A DNA stretch of 64,000 nucleotides from Croceimicrobium sp965656185 (GCA_965656185.1 CBFHJH010000007.1:1-64000); one strand, 5' to 3'; positions 9,001 through 17,761 are shown, numbered from the stretch's first letter. The notes: generated by a model not told the origin, from the sequence alone. Translations and numbers: made by a program.

Positions 9001-12000
9001 TCGGTGACCAATTTCGAGGAGCAGAATATCGAGTTCATTCAGTTCTGGGTTATGAATCCATTCGTAGGTGTAGATCAAGCACCACGTGGAGGTGATTTGT
9101 ACTTCAACTTGGGTTCGGTGTCAGAAGATATTCTTAAAGATGGGGTACAAGCCATCGAGAATAGCGTGCCGGTAGATGGAGACTTGACCAAGTTAGACTC
9201 TACCCGTTGGGGTTATGCCAGCAATGTTCGTCCCCCGGTGGTAGCCTTTGATGCAGATCCCGCTGCACGAGATTTGCAGGATGTGGGCTATGACCTTTTG
9301 AATGATGCTCAAGAGCGTACCTGGACCTACGATTCAGCTTATGCTAATTATATTCAACGTATCAGCAACTCTTTTGGTAATGCCGCTCCCGCTTACGCGC
9401 AAGCTAATACTGACCCCGCCGCGGATAACTTCCAATATTATCGCGGGTCGAATTTAGATCAGGCTCAAGCGGATATCCTTGAGCGTTACAAAGCATTTAA
9501 CAACCCGGAGGGTAACTCTAATCCAACTCCCATCGGTGGTGTTTCCGCTTTTGCGACCAACTTACCAGATATCGAAGATATTAACCGCGATCAGACCTTA
9601 AGTAAGGCAGAAACTTATTACCAGTATCGCATAAGTATGCGTCCGCAGGATCTGCAGGAAGTAGGTCAGAATTACATTACCGATATTTATCGTACAACTT
9701 CGCCAGAGCAACCGAATGGTCAGTCTTATGATGTAGAATGGGTGCAGTTTAAAATTCCGGTTTTTAACCCCGATGATAAGGTAGGGCCGATCAATGATTT
9801 CCGTTCGATCCGATTTATCCGAACTTTCCTTAAAAACTTCCCCGAGCCGATCGTACTTCGTTTTGCGCGCATGGAATTAGTAAGGGGAGAATGGCGTCGT
9901 TTCCAATTTGCCCTCGATGGTACCCGCGATCGTCTTACCACCGATGATCAGCAAAACACCATTTTTGAGGTGAATGCGGTGAATATCGAGCAAAATGGCT
10001 CTCGCTCACCGATACCTTACGTATTGCCTCCCGGTATCGATCGTCAAGTCTTGTTTGGAACTACTGCGGCGAATCAGCAGAATGAGCAGGCACTATCCCT
10101 TCGTATTTTAAACTTGGAGGATGGCGATGCCCGGGCGGTATTCCGTAATATCGATTTCGATATGCGCCTTTATAAGCGACTAAAATTATTTACCCACTTG
10201 GAGTCGGCCGGAGAATTCGATGACCTTAGTGATGGAGATCTTTCGGTTTTTATCCGCTTGGGAAGTGATTACAATTTCAACTTTTACGAATACGAAATAC
10301 CTCTCAAAGTTACTCCATGGGGGGTGACAGATGCTGATGCGAATTTGATCTGGCCAGCCGAAAACCAATTGGATTTCGCCCTACAGATTTTAAAAGACGT
10401 GAAATTAGAGCGAAATCGCGCTTATCGAAATACCGGTGATCCCTTAAATGAACCCTATGTCACCAACCGCGGTGGAGGAAAGGTAACAGTTGTGGGAGCC
10501 CCCAACTTGGGGAATGTTAGAACTATTTTGATCGGGGTGCGAAACCCTAAAAAGCGTTTGGCTAATGATCCAGATGATGGCTTGCCCAAGGACGCTGAAG
10601 TTTGGGTNNNNNNNNNNNNNNNNNNNNNNNNNNNNNNNNNNNNNNNNNNNNNNNNNNNNNNNNNNNNNNNNNNNNNNNNNNNNNNNNNNNNNNNNNNNNN
10701 NNNNNNGAATGAGTTACGCCTTACCGAATTCGATCAGGATGGGGGTTGGGCGGCTAATGCTCGAGTGGCCGCTAAGTTGGCGGATTTTGCCAATGTCTCG
10801 GTAACGGGTAGTACAAGTTCGATCGGTTGGGGCTCATTAGATCAATCAGTATCGGAATTTCAACAAGAGGAGCGCTATTCCTACGATCTGCAAACCAATG
10901 TGGAATTAGGGAAATTCTTTAACAAAGATCTGGGTATTCGCATTCCGATGTTCTACGGTACTTCCGAAACTTGGGTAAACCCACGCTTCAACCCCTTGGA
11001 CTTAGATATCGAATTCGATGATGCCTTGGCCAATATTGAAGACCCGGTAGATCAAGACTCGCTGCGTGAAGCTACCCAAGATTATACCCGTCGTCGTTCG
11101 ATTAACTTTACTAATGTGCGTAAGGAGCGGGACGCTAATCAGGGCAACCGGAAGGCTCAGGTCTACGATATTGAGAACTTCGCTGCAAGCTACTCTTTTT
11201 CTGAAGTATTTCGTCGTAATATCAATACCCGATTCGATATCAATCGCCGCCATACCGCGAGTTTGAATTACACCTATCGCACTCGACCCAAACAGATCAA
11301 ACCATTCGAAAAGGTAGAGTGGTTGAAAAGCGACTATTTGGCCTTGATTCGTGATTTCAACTTTTACCCATATCCGAAAAGCTTTACCGCTATTGCTAGT
11401 TTAGATCGTAATTATACCGCCATGCAAATGCGGAATACCGACGCGATCTTAAATGATATTCCAACTGACCTTATCGGCGAAATAGAGCCTACCTACAACA
11501 AAAACTTCAATTTAAATCGTCAGTACACCTTGCTGTACGATATCACTCAGAGTCTGCGCTTCGATTACAACGCACGCATTAGCACTCGGATCGATGAGCT
11601 CTTTGGTGCGCCGGGAACGGACTCTAATCAGGCGGAGATCATGAATAATCTGCGTGATTTGGGTAGACCACTGAATTACCACCAGCAGGTAACCTTGAAC
11701 TGGCAGGTACCAGTGGATAAGCTGCCGCTGATGGACTGGGTTAATTTAACCGCTACCTATAATGGTGACTACGACTGGCAAGCCCCTTCACAGCGCGCAA
11801 ATGGAATTGCGAATCAAGGTCAGAATGTTGGAGGCGAGAACAGTCAGTTCAACTTAAACTTTGGTAACACTATTCAGAATAACAGTCAGATCCAACTTAA
11901 TAGCACGCTCAACTTTACCGCACTTTACAATAAGGTGCCTTATTTAAAAAAGGCACTAGCTGGTGTAGATGCAGGCTCTAAACGCCGTCGCCCTCGAAGA

Positions 12001-13554
12001 GGTGTGCCGCTGCCCGGTGCACGTGACCGAGGTGAAGGAAGTGGTGATGACAAAAATGATCCAGGCGATGAAGACGAGGATGATGAGCCTAGTATCTTCG
12101 ATAAGATATTGATGGGGAGTGCAAAGTTCCTAATGATGGTTCGCTCAGGTTCGGTGAACTTTACCCAGTCTAATGGTCAAGTATTACCTGGTTTCTCTCG
12201 CACTCCGCAACTTTTTGGCTTGGATAATAGCACCGGTAGTTTTGCGCCAGGTTTCTGGTTTACCATGGGTGATCAAGCTGATATTAGGGATGCCGCCGTA
12301 GATAATGATTGGCTCGTTACCAATCCCGATCTGAACAGTCAGTATTCACGTACCAATAATCGGAATCTTAATTTACGTCTTACTGCCGAGCCCGTGAATA
12401 GCTTGCGTATCGTTATAACCGCTCAGCAAACCGGAAGCGGAAGTCTGAATGAATTCTTTAGAGCCGATAGTGTCTTCGATCCAATAAGCGGCGATTTCCA
12501 GAACATGGCTTTTGTAAGTCAGAATACCTTCGAGACCCAGACCTTTTCTAGTTCGTGGTATATGATGGGTACTGCTTTCGAAAGTATTGAAGCCCCAAAT
12601 TACAATTCCAGCACTTACGATGCCTTTTTACAGAACCGCCTGGTAATTTCACGCCGCCTGGCCGAGCAACAAGAAGCTAGCGGAGAGATAGCAGGCTATA
12701 CTGCAGAGCTGGTAGGAAGTCCAGATTCGGCAAATTACGGCTATCGTTATTACAGCGTTAGTTCCCAAAGTGTATTGATTCCAGCATTCCTTGCCGCTTA
12801 TTCCGATCAGGATGTGAATTCCATTAACTTGGGCTACAGTCGTCGTAGTCCGCTTCCAAACTGGCAAATTACTTATGACGGACTTAGCAAGATGAAGTTC
12901 TTTAAAAAGTGGTTTACCAGCTTTACTTTAAACCATGCCTACCGCTCTACCTACACTGCTTCATCGATTACCACCAACCTTTTACGTCAGAAGGCGATCG
13001 ATGATGGCTTTGGGCCTTTCCCAGTTGATGTGAACGGAGACCTAATGCCGATCAATCAGATCAATTCGGTGAGCTTAAGCGAGCAGTTTTCACCCTTGAT
13101 CGGTTTCAATAGTAAGTTCAAGAACAATATGACCTTGAGAGTAGAATACAAGCAGGATCGCAATATCATGCTTAGTCTCTCCAACAATCAAATTACCGAG
13201 AACCGTGGTACGGAATGGGTGATCGGTGCGGGTTATATTATTAAAGACGTTAAGCTTCGCTTTATTAGAATGGGCAAGCGCCGCACTAATCCGGTCTCTA
13301 ACCTCGAGTTAAGAGCAGATATTGGTATTCGGGATAATGTGATCCTAATTCGTAAGATCTTGGAAGAGGTGAATCAACCTACCAGCGGCCAGACCGTAAC
13401 TACGGTGAAAGTGTCGGCAGACTATCGTTTAAGTCAGCGGATCCAAGCCAAGCTGTTCTACGATCTTAATATGTCTCGTTTCAAGACATCCAATGCATTT
13501 CCGCTTACTACTAACCAATTTGGATTAAGTGTACGCTTAAATTTAGGTCAATAA
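6046..13554 (+). CDS. sprA: SprA/Sov, T9SS outer-membrane translocon (contains N gap)
   Basis: A roughly 2,500-codon frame encodes the giant beta-barrel through which type IX cargo crosses the outer membrane; it is also needed for gliding. An N-terminal hydrophobic segment (about 9-22) serves as signal. The family pattern is clear throughout (for example FGGRFQK, FLDDFESSQT, LNLGQ-type C-terminus), and an acidic low-complexity loop occurs near residue 2010. The start is a TTG that shares two bases with the ruvA stop; no ATG occurs in frame for about 40 codons. A run of 99 N at 10608-10706 interrupts the gene but both sides are in the same frame. The flanks read ...EVW-V and NELRL..., which join directly into the family motif, so the gap is probably spurious. 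Confidence 0.95.
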   Translation: MIKQPANKFLIAAFTLFLIYSFTHRERAAVIVSAPVKALEAIAMADTNDPDSALRYPFEGGESGGLYGNEPGNYSETVEYDAASGNYFVYRQYGRFSAAPPIVMNPDQYREYVARQQALEYWNNKTKSADAAKAEGRDPESGLIPQITVNSETFERIFGSNTIDIRPQGFAELTFGGRFQKIDNPIIPERNRNVFTFNFDQRIQMNVAGSIGEKLKVNVNYDTEATFAFENQVKVEYTGFDDEIIKKIELGNVNLPLNSSLITGAQSLFGVKGQFQFGKLMLTGVFSEQRSQSSSINIQGGATTTEFEIWGDQYEANRHYFLSHYFRNNYERFLENSPLITSPVQITKVEVWVTNNRQNTQDVRNIVAFMDLAENRANAYRDGSQSSGPDIFSSNNGGSFPDNLSNDLDPQTLASQYGGVRDISQVNQVLNGAGFEEATEYVELANARKLAPNEYNFHPQLGYLTLNTALNQDEVLAVAFQYTAGGRTYQVGEFSTDGISPPSNLVVKMLKSFILDVRAPNWDLMMKNVYSLSAFQVGSEDFRLQVLYQNDETGTPVPFLPESNLRSELLLRTMDLDRLNANNDPQPDGFFDFIPNVTIYPQNGRIFFPVLEPFGSNLEDKLDSEEARDKYVFQELYDSTRFVAQNETQKNKYLIKGQFKSSSSSEIQLNAFNIPPGSVSVTAGGTRLIEGQDYRVDYNLGRVSILNEGILNSGVPIRVDFENNALFNFQTKTFMGLNADYRFNENFNLGATMVHLNERPLTQKVNIGDEPISNTIIGLNGNYSTDAPFLTRMVDAIPFISTKEKSNLIVSGEVAQLIPGSPRGIEIDGEQTTFLDDFESSQTTIDIRNPAAWRLASTPAGQPQLFPEAAENSIAYGFNRARLAWYTIDPLFHNDESRTPDNIRNNKNLQSINPVREVLVDEVFPNLELDPSQPRNIATLDLAFYPQERGPYNYDVDPTSFSAGLNQNGELNDPISRWGGIMRDISVTNFEEQNIEFIQFWVMNPFVGVDQAPRGGDLYFNLGSVSEDILKDGVQAIENSVPVDGDLTKLDSTRWGYASNVRPPVVAFDADPAARDLQDVGYDLLNDAQERTWTYDSAYANYIQRISNSFGNAAPAYAQANTDPAADNFQYYRGSNLDQAQADILERYKAFNNPEGNSNPTPIGGVSAFATNLPDIEDINRDQTLSKAETYYQYRISMRPQDLQEVGQNYITDIYRTTSPEQPNGQSYDVEWVQFKIPVFNPDDKVGPINDFRSIRFIRTFLKNFPEPIVLRFARMELVRGEWRRFQFALDGTRDRLTTDDQQNTIFEVNAVNIEQNGSRSPIPYVLPPGIDRQVLFGTTAANQQNEQALSLRILNLEDGDARAVFRNIDFDMRLYKRLKLFTHLESAGEFDDLSDGDLSVFIRLGSDYNFNFYEYEIPLKVTPWGVTDADANLIWPAENQLDFALQILKDVKLERNRAYRNTGDPLNEPYVTNRGGGKVTVVGAPNLGNVRTILIGVRNPKKRLANDPDDGLPKDAEVWXXXXXXXXXXXXXXXXXXXXXXXXXXXXXXXXXXNELRLTEFDQDGGWAANARVAAKLADFANVSVTGSTSSIGWGSLDQSVSEFQQEERYSYDLQTNVELGKFFNKDLGIRIPMFYGTSETWVNPRFNPLDLDIEFDDALANIEDPVDQDSLREATQDYTRRRSINFTNVRKERDANQGNRKAQVYDIENFAASYSFSEVFRRNINTRFDINRRHTASLNYTYRTRPKQIKPFEKVEWLKSDYLALIRDFNFYPYPKSFTAIASLDRNYTAMQMRNTDAILNDIPTDLIGEIEPTYNKNFNLNRQYTLLYDITQSLRFDYNARISTRIDELFGAPGTDSNQAEIMNNLRDLGRPLNYHQQVTLNWQVPVDKLPLMDWVNLTATYNGDYDWQAPSQRANGIANQGQNVGGENSQFNLNFGNTIQNNSQIQLNSTLNFTALYNKVPYLKKALAGVDAGSKRRRPRRGVPLPGARDRGEGSGDDKNDPGDEDEDDEPSIFDKILMGSAKFLMMVRSGSVNFTQSNGQVLPGFSRTPQLFGLDNSTGSFAPGFWFTMGDQADIRDAAVDNDWLVTNPDLNSQYSRTNNRNLNLRLTAEPVNSLRIVITAQQTGSGSLNEFFRADSVFDPISGDFQNMAFVSQNTFETQTFSSSWYMMGTAFESIEAPNYNSSTYDAFLQNRLVISRRLAEQQEASGEIAGYTAELVGSPDSANYGYRYYSVSSQSVLIPAFLAAYSDQDVNSINLGYSRRSPLPNWQITYDGLSKMKFFKKWFTSFTLNHAYRSTYTASSITTNLLRQKAIDDGFGPFPVDVNGDLMPINQINSVSLSEQFSPLIGFNSKFKNNMTLRVEYKQDRNIMLSLSNNQITENRGTEWVIGAGYIIKDVKLRFIRMGKRRTNPVSNLELRADIGIRDNVILIRKILEEVNQPTSGQTVTTVKVSADYRLSQRIQAKLFYDLNMSRFKTSNAFPLTTNQFGLSVRLNLGQ
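10608..10706. other. Assembly gap of 99 N inside sprA
   Basis: Bases are undetermined. Joining the flanks with no inserted base gives gtt-tgg-gtg-aat-gag, reading V-W-V-N-E in frame, so the true gap length is probably zero. Confidence 0.95.
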
Positions 13555-13567
13555 TGATTAAAGATTA

Positions 13568-13575
13568 TACATTTG
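13568..13575 (+). promoter_or_regulatory. -7 element TACATTTG for gcvH
   Basis: Perfect TAnnTTTG match 19 bases before the gcvH ATG, indicating that gcvH can be transcribed separately from sprA. Confidence 0.6.
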
Positions 13576-13594
13576 CGACAGCAAAATATAAGGC

Positions 13595-13972
13595 ATGAAT
13601 ATTCCAAAGGATTTAAAGTACACGAAAGACCACGAGTGGGTTCGTGTAGACGGCGATGAAGCTGTAGTAGGTATTACCGATTTTGCCCAAGGCGAGCTAG
13701 GTGACATCGTATTCGTTGAAGTAGAAACAGAAGGTGAAACCTTGGATAAGGAGGAAACTTTCGGTTCGGTTGAAGCAGTAAAAACTGTTTCGGATCTATT
13801 TATGCCAATTGGTGGAGAGATCTTAGAGTTTAACGAAGAGGTGGAAAGTAATCCCGAGATCGTGAACGAAGATCCTTATGGAAAAGGCTGGGTGGTCAAG
13901 ATCAAGATCGGCGATAGCTCTGAGCTAGATGATCTACTTGACGCGGATGCTTACGCAGAAATCGTAGCTTGA
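13595..13972 (+). CDS. gcvH: Glycine cleavage system H protein
   Basis: The 125-residue product is a full-length H protein. The lipoyl attachment lysine is K63 within GSVEAVKTVSDL. The protein carries the aminomethyl group between the P, T and L proteins during glycine breakdown and may also act as a lipoate donor. No other glycine-cleavage gene lies in the window, which is usual because gcvH is often placed beside sprA in this group. Its TGA stop overlaps the TTG start of the following VanZ-like gene. Confidence 0.97.
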   Translation: MNIPKDLKYTKDHEWVRVDGDEAVVGITDFAQGELGDIVFVEVETEGETLDKEETFGSVEAVKTVSDLFMPIGGEILEFNEEVESNPEIVNEDPYGKGWVVKIKIGDSSELDDLLDADAYAEIVA

Positions 13973-14361
13973 TCCAGCGACTCAAAAATAGCAAGTACAC
14001 CTACTTTGCCCCAGCAATTGCGTGGGGCTTTTTTGTGGCATATATGACGCTTCTTCCAGCTACTCAAATCCCCCAGGGTCTAAAAGACCTTAATGATAAG
14101 TTTATTCATGCCGGGGTCTTTTTTTTCACCGCCAGTCTAATAATACTGGCTTATCGTCGTTTTAATTTAAAGCGACGTACTAGTGTAGCTACTAATATTG
14201 GAATATTTCTCTTTTGCGTCCTTTACGGAGGGAGTATTGAACTTCTTCAGCATTATTTGGTACCCTTACGCCAGGGAGATTGGCTCGACTTTTGGGCCAA
14301 TAATCTAGGTGCTCTTGCAAGTGTGCTTGGTTGGTCAGTGATTTCAGGTCGCCGAGCCTGA
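13969..14361 (+). CDS. VanZ-like membrane protein
   Basis: The 130-residue product has four predicted membrane segments (about 11-28, 45-62, 73-92, 107-125) and the VanZ-family pattern DKFIHAGVFF, GGSIELLQ and GDWLDFWANN-LGA. The start is a TTG overlapping the gcvH TGA stop; the next in-frame Met lies inside the first membrane helix, so the TTG is forced. VanZ relatives are linked to teicoplanin resistance in Gram-positives, but in Bacteroidetes the role is unknown and resistance should not be assumed. Confidence 0.82.
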   Translation: MIQRLKNSKYTYFAPAIAWGFFVAYMTLLPATQIPQGLKDLNDKFIHAGVFFFTASLIILAYRRFNLKRRTSVATNIGIFLFCVLYGGSIELLQHYLVPLRQGDWLDFWANNLGALASVLGWSVISGRRA

Positions 14362-14400
14362 TCGATCTTCGGATCTTTTTCACTGACTTAAATTTTTGTT

Positions 14401-15129
14401 ATGGACACCAAAAAAAACTGGTCCAAGAACCTGGAAAACTTCCGTCCAATATTTCTCATGCTTGGGCTTATTCTAAGTCTAATTGTGGTTACCGAAATTT
14501 TTGAGTACCGCGGTTTCACGAAATATGAGCCACCCCAAGAACCCAAGCCGGAAAGGGTAATCGCAGGAGTTGAAATTCCGCGAACCTGGCCCGATAAACC
14601 AGAGCTGCCTAAGGAACCGGAGCCGGTGGATCCCGACCTAAAAAAACCTTCTTTAAACCCGGACTTCTTTAAACCGGTAGATAACAATACGGTAATTTCT
14701 CGTGCTACCATCGATATTGCAAATTTAGGTTTGGATACAATTGGTAGTGAGGTGCCGATCGATGAGCCTGATCCTATTCCTGCAGTATTGGTAGAGAATA
14801 TGGCCCGTCCAAAAATGTGCGCAGAGCTTAGTGGTAAAGAGGAGCAAATGGCCTGCTTTAATCGCTGGATCGCACGGTACTTGGCCGAGGAAGTAAATTA
14901 TCCGCAACAACTTCAGAGAATGGGGGTAGAGGAAAAGATCTACATGGAGTTCGTGATCAATGAGTTTGGTTTGGTAGAAAGTGTGGTGGTGAAACGAGGT
15001 AATGAAAAGGAGTTCGTGCAGGAAGCTACCCGAGTTTTACAAGCTATGCCCCAATTTGAACCTGCCAAGCAACTAAATCGTCCGGTAGCGGTCAAAGTAA
15101 TTGTTCCGGTGAATTTTAAATTACAATGA
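14401..15129 (+). CDS. TonB-family energy transducer (copy 1)
   Basis: The 242-residue product has a cytoplasmic start, one membrane helix (about 17-36), a proline- and charge-rich periplasmic linker (about 43-130) and a C-terminal TonB domain (about 155-242). TonB proteins pass energy from ExbB/ExbD to outer-membrane receptors; several receptors occur in this window. C140 and C152 sit just before the TonB domain with spacing C-x11-C, conserved in the next gene. It and the following gene look like a tandem duplication (compare LENFRPIFLM and LENYRGLFMQ). No exbB or exbD is nearby. Confidence 0.86.
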   Translation: MDTKKNWSKNLENFRPIFLMLGLILSLIVVTEIFEYRGFTKYEPPQEPKPERVIAGVEIPRTWPDKPELPKEPEPVDPDLKKPSLNPDFFKPVDNNTVISRATIDIANLGLDTIGSEVPIDEPDPIPAVLVENMARPKMCAELSGKEEQMACFNRWIARYLAEEVNYPQQLQRMGVEEKIYMEFVINEFGLVESVVVKRGNEKEFVQEATRVLQAMPQFEPAKQLNRPVAVKVIVPVNFKLQ

Positions 15130-15165
15130 ATTTTTAACAGGGTTTTTGAGGCTACACTTTTTAAT

Positions 15166-15173
15166 TATCTTTA
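15166..15173 (+). promoter_or_regulatory. Putative -7 element TATCTTTA for the second TonB gene
   Basis: Seven of eight positions match TAnnTTTG, 19 bases before the ATG. Confidence 0.45.
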
Positions 15174-15192
15174 CCCCTGCAAAACTTAAGCA

Positions 15193-15900
15193 ATGCAACT
15201 AAAGAAGTCAGAAAAAGCAGATTTAGAAAACTACCGCGGGCTGTTCATGCAGTTTGGAATGGTAGTAGCTCTATTGCTCTGTATCGTTTTGATCGAGTGG
15301 AAGACTTACGACCAGTCGGTGGCCGATCTAGGCGAACTAGACGTGGAGATCGAAGATGAGATCATTCCAATTACTCAACGTGAGGTTGCTCCGCCACCCC
15401 CACCACCCCCACCACCCCCTGAAGTGATCGAGGTAGTTGAGGACGACGTAGAGCTCGAGGAAGAATTGGAGATTCAAAGTACTGAGACCGATATGATGGA
15501 AGAGGTTGAGGTTATTGAGATCGAAGAAGAAGTTTCGGATGAAGTGCTAAGTTTTGCGGTGGTAGAATCTGTGCCGGTTTATCCTGGTTGTGAGGATGCC
15601 AAAGACAATAATGAAAGAAAGACCTGTTTTCAGCAGAAGATCTTGCAGTTTGTTAGCCGTAATTTTGAGTTCCCTGAAATGGCTCGTCAAATGGGTATTC
15701 AGGGTCGGGTTTACGTAAATTTCGTAATCGAAAAGGATGGAGCTATCTCTAATGTAGAAGTAGTTCGTGGGGTTGATCCTCTCCTTGATGATGAAGCCGT
15801 GCGCGTAGTAAATAAATTGCCCAAATTCACTCCGGCTAAACAGCGTGGTAAGGCAGTGCGAATGAGCTTTACTTTACCGATAAACGCCAAGCTTCAATAA
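15193..15900 (+). CDS. TonB-family energy transducer (copy 2, poly-proline linker)
   Basis: The 235-residue product has a membrane helix at about 19-35, ten consecutive prolines at 67-76, a strongly acidic stretch (about 78-118) and a TonB C-terminal domain (about 148-235). The polyproline and acidic rods would span the periplasm. C133 and C145 repeat the C-x11-C spacing of the paralogue directly upstream. Compared with copy 1 the linker is completely different while both ends are similar, suggesting specialisation after duplication. A terminator follows. Confidence 0.88.
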   Translation: MQLKKSEKADLENYRGLFMQFGMVVALLLCIVLIEWKTYDQSVADLGELDVEIEDEIIPITQREVAPPPPPPPPPPEVIEVVEDDVELEEELEIQSTETDMMEEVEVIEIEEEVSDEVLSFAVVESVPVYPGCEDAKDNNERKTCFQQKILQFVSRNFEFPEMARQMGIQGRVYVNFVIEKDGAISNVEVVRGVDPLLDDEAVRVVNKLPKFTPAKQRGKAVRMSFTLPINAKLQ

Positions 15901-15919
15901 TACTTTTATCGTAACTTTA

Positions 15920-15955
15920 TAGCCGCTGTGTACTTAACATAGCGGCTTTTTTTAT
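15920..15955 (+). terminator. Rho-independent terminator after the TonB pair
   Basis: Arms agccgctgtg and catagcggct (one G-T type pair) enclose a loop and are followed by a T run. Confidence 0.8.
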
Positions 15956-15972
15956 TCCCAAAAATTTGAATC

Positions 15973-16791
15973 ATGGACCAGATCGAAACCAAGGTTTTAC
16001 TCTTCGATGCCGTACTTGCCTCAATCGAAGCCGGTAAAGAAATATTAGACGTTTACGAGAATACCTTTGAGGTAGAATATAAAGACGATAATTCGCCTTT
16101 GACCATTGCCGATAAACGGGCACATCGCAAGATCATGCAGATGTTGGAGGAAACAGGTATACCCGTTTTAAGTGAAGAAGGGAAATCATTGTCTTATGAG
16201 GAACGCTCGAAGTGGAATACGATGTGGATCGTAGATCCTTTAGATGGCACTAAGGAGTTTATTAAGCAAAATGGGGAATTCACCGTAAATATCGCCTTAG
16301 TTGAAAAAGGTGTGCCAGTTTTAGGGGTTATTTATGTGCCCGTAGATGAGACGCTTTATTTTGGTTCTGCCGAACTAGGGGCTCATCGAGTAGACTCTGC
16401 TGCTCACTTAAAGGAAAGTGATAATATCGAAGATTGGATCGCTAAGGGCATCGCTTTACCGGAAAAACAAGATCGTCCCTACACTATGGTGGGTAGCCGA
16501 TCACACATGAGTGATGAGACCGCTGCTTTTTTCGATGATGTACGTCGTGATTATCCAGATGCTGAGGTGATCAGCAAGGGTTCTAGTCTTAAGATTTGTA
16601 TGGTAGCCGAAGGGTCTGCTGATGTTTACCCGCGCTTTGCTCCAACAATGGAATGGGATACGGCAGCGGGACATGCTATTGCTAAGGCGGCTGGACTAGA
16701 GGTGTATCAAGCTAAGAATGAGCCCAGTCCTCTCGAATACAATAAGGAAGACCTATTGAACCCTTGGTTTATCGTTAAAAAACGGGCTTAA
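15973..16791 (+). CDS. cysQ: 3'(2'),5'-bisphosphate nucleotidase CysQ
   Basis: The 272-residue product belongs to the inositol monophosphatase superfamily. It shows the metal-binding motifs LSEEG, DPLDGTKEF and WDTAAGHAI in the right order, typical of CysQ/BPNT1, which removes the 3'-phosphate from PAP formed during sulfate activation or phosphopantetheine transfer. It stands alone between a terminator and the oxidase genes; no sulfate-assimilation genes are visible. Inositol phosphatase activity is possible but the DGTKEF form favours CysQ. Confidence 0.92.
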   Translation: MDQIETKVLLFDAVLASIEAGKEILDVYENTFEVEYKDDNSPLTIADKRAHRKIMQMLEETGIPVLSEEGKSLSYEERSKWNTMWIVDPLDGTKEFIKQNGEFTVNIALVEKGVPVLGVIYVPVDETLYFGSAELGAHRVDSAAHLKESDNIEDWIAKGIALPEKQDRPYTMVGSRSHMSDETAAFFDDVRRDYPDAEVISKGSSLKICMVAEGSADVYPRFAPTMEWDTAAGHAIAKAAGLEVYQAKNEPSPLEYNKEDLLNPWFIVKKRA

Positions 16792-16831
16792 GTTAGAATC
16801 ACTCTAATTTGTTAGCCAAGGGGCGTTGATG

Positions 16832-16839
16832 TATTTTTG
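16832..16839 (+). promoter_or_regulatory. -7 element TATTTTTG for the oxidase assembly operon
   Basis: Perfect TAnnTTTG match with TTG at 16809-16811, 20 bases upstream. It precedes the TTG start of ctaB by 18 bases. Confidence 0.65.
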
Positions 16840-16857
16840 CCGCCCTAAGTAATTGGC

Positions 16858-17760
16858 TTGAGTATCAGTACCGAAATTAATAGTTCCAAATTAAATTTTG
16901 CCTTCAAGGCAAAAGCCGTCCTAGATCTTACCAAGGCTCGGTTGAACCTAAGCGTGGTATATTCTGCTTTGGCTGGCTATTTATTGGGCGCGTCCTCGAT
17001 TAGCTGGTCGGCGCTTGTGCTGTTATCTTTAGGGGGGTTCTTAGTAGTTGGTGCAGCCAATGGCTTCAATCAAGTTATCGAAAGAGATCGCGACGCCTTA
17101 ATGGACCGTACCAAGAACCGTCCCTTGCCAAGCGGCAGGCTAAGCGTGTTAGAGGCAACCCTGGCCTCAACCATTATGGCTTTAGTGGGACTTTTGTTCC
17201 TATACCTCATTAACCCACTTACCGTTGGCTTTGGAGCTTTTGCCTTATTTGTATACGTATTGGTGTACACTCCTCTTAAAGCCAAAGGACCTTTCGCCGT
17301 ATTTGTGGGAGCATTTCCTGGCGCCATACCGGCTTTATTAGGTTGGGTGGCAGCAACCAATGATTTTGATATTGAGCCCGGACTTTTATTTGCGATTCAA
17401 TTCCTATGGCAATTCTCCCATTTTTGGGCCATTGCTTGGATCGTTGATGATGATTACAAAAAAGCCGGTTACGTTCTATTGCCTTCGGGTGAGCGAGACA
17501 CCAAGAGCGCTATGCAAGTTTTGCTCTATACATTCTTTATTATCCCAGTAAGTATGTTGCCTGCCTTTGGTTTAAGTGGTGCCCTAACTTTATCGCCATG
17601 GGCCGGAACAATTACCCTTCTTTTGGGATTAGCATTTTTGTACTACGCATGGCGATTGTTCAGCTCGCGCGAAATTGCGGATGCTCGTAAATTAATGTTC
17701 TTCAGTATTCTGTACCTGCCTTTGTTACAGTTGTTGATGGTGATTGATAAATTTGTTTAA
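16858..17760 (+). CDS. ctaB: Protoheme IX farnesyltransferase (heme O synthase)
   Basis: The 300-residue UbiA-superfamily protein has eight or nine membrane segments and both prenyl-diphosphate binding motifs: N71-x5-D77...D83-RTKNRP and the later DDDYKKAGYVLLP. It converts heme B to heme O for the terminal oxidase. The start is TTG; a stop codon (TAA at 16846-16848) lies just upstream in frame and no ATG is available before the first catalytic motif. It heads a tightly packed run of oxidase genes up to 21222. Confidence 0.95.
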   Translation: MSISTEINSSKLNFAFKAKAVLDLTKARLNLSVVYSALAGYLLGASSISWSALVLLSLGGFLVVGAANGFNQVIERDRDALMDRTKNRPLPSGRLSVLEATLASTIMALVGLLFLYLINPLTVGFGAFALFVYVLVYTPLKAKGPFAVFVGAFPGAIPALLGWVAATNDFDIEPGLLFAIQFLWQFSHFWAIAWIVDDDYKKAGYVLLPSGERDTKSAMQVLLYTFFIIPVSMLPAFGLSGALTLSPWAGTITLLLGLAFLYYAWRLFSSREIADARKLMFFSILYLPLLQLLMVIDKFV

Positions 17761-17761
17761 A

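Noticed and set aside
10608..10706. Possible 33-residue insertion in SprA
   Set aside because: It is N sequence, and the flanks join directly into the family motif.
13969..14361. Glycopeptide resistance gene vanZ
   Set aside because: Only family resemblance to VanZ; Bacteroidota members have no shown resistance role and no van genes are nearby.
14388..14711. 107-codon minus-strand frame over the first TonB gene
   Set aside because: Its Gly/Ser-rich sequence is the reverse of proline-rich TonB codons.
15390..15422. CCN-rich tract that looks like a microsatellite
   Set aside because: It encodes the ten-proline linker of TonB copy 2; a normal feature of the family.
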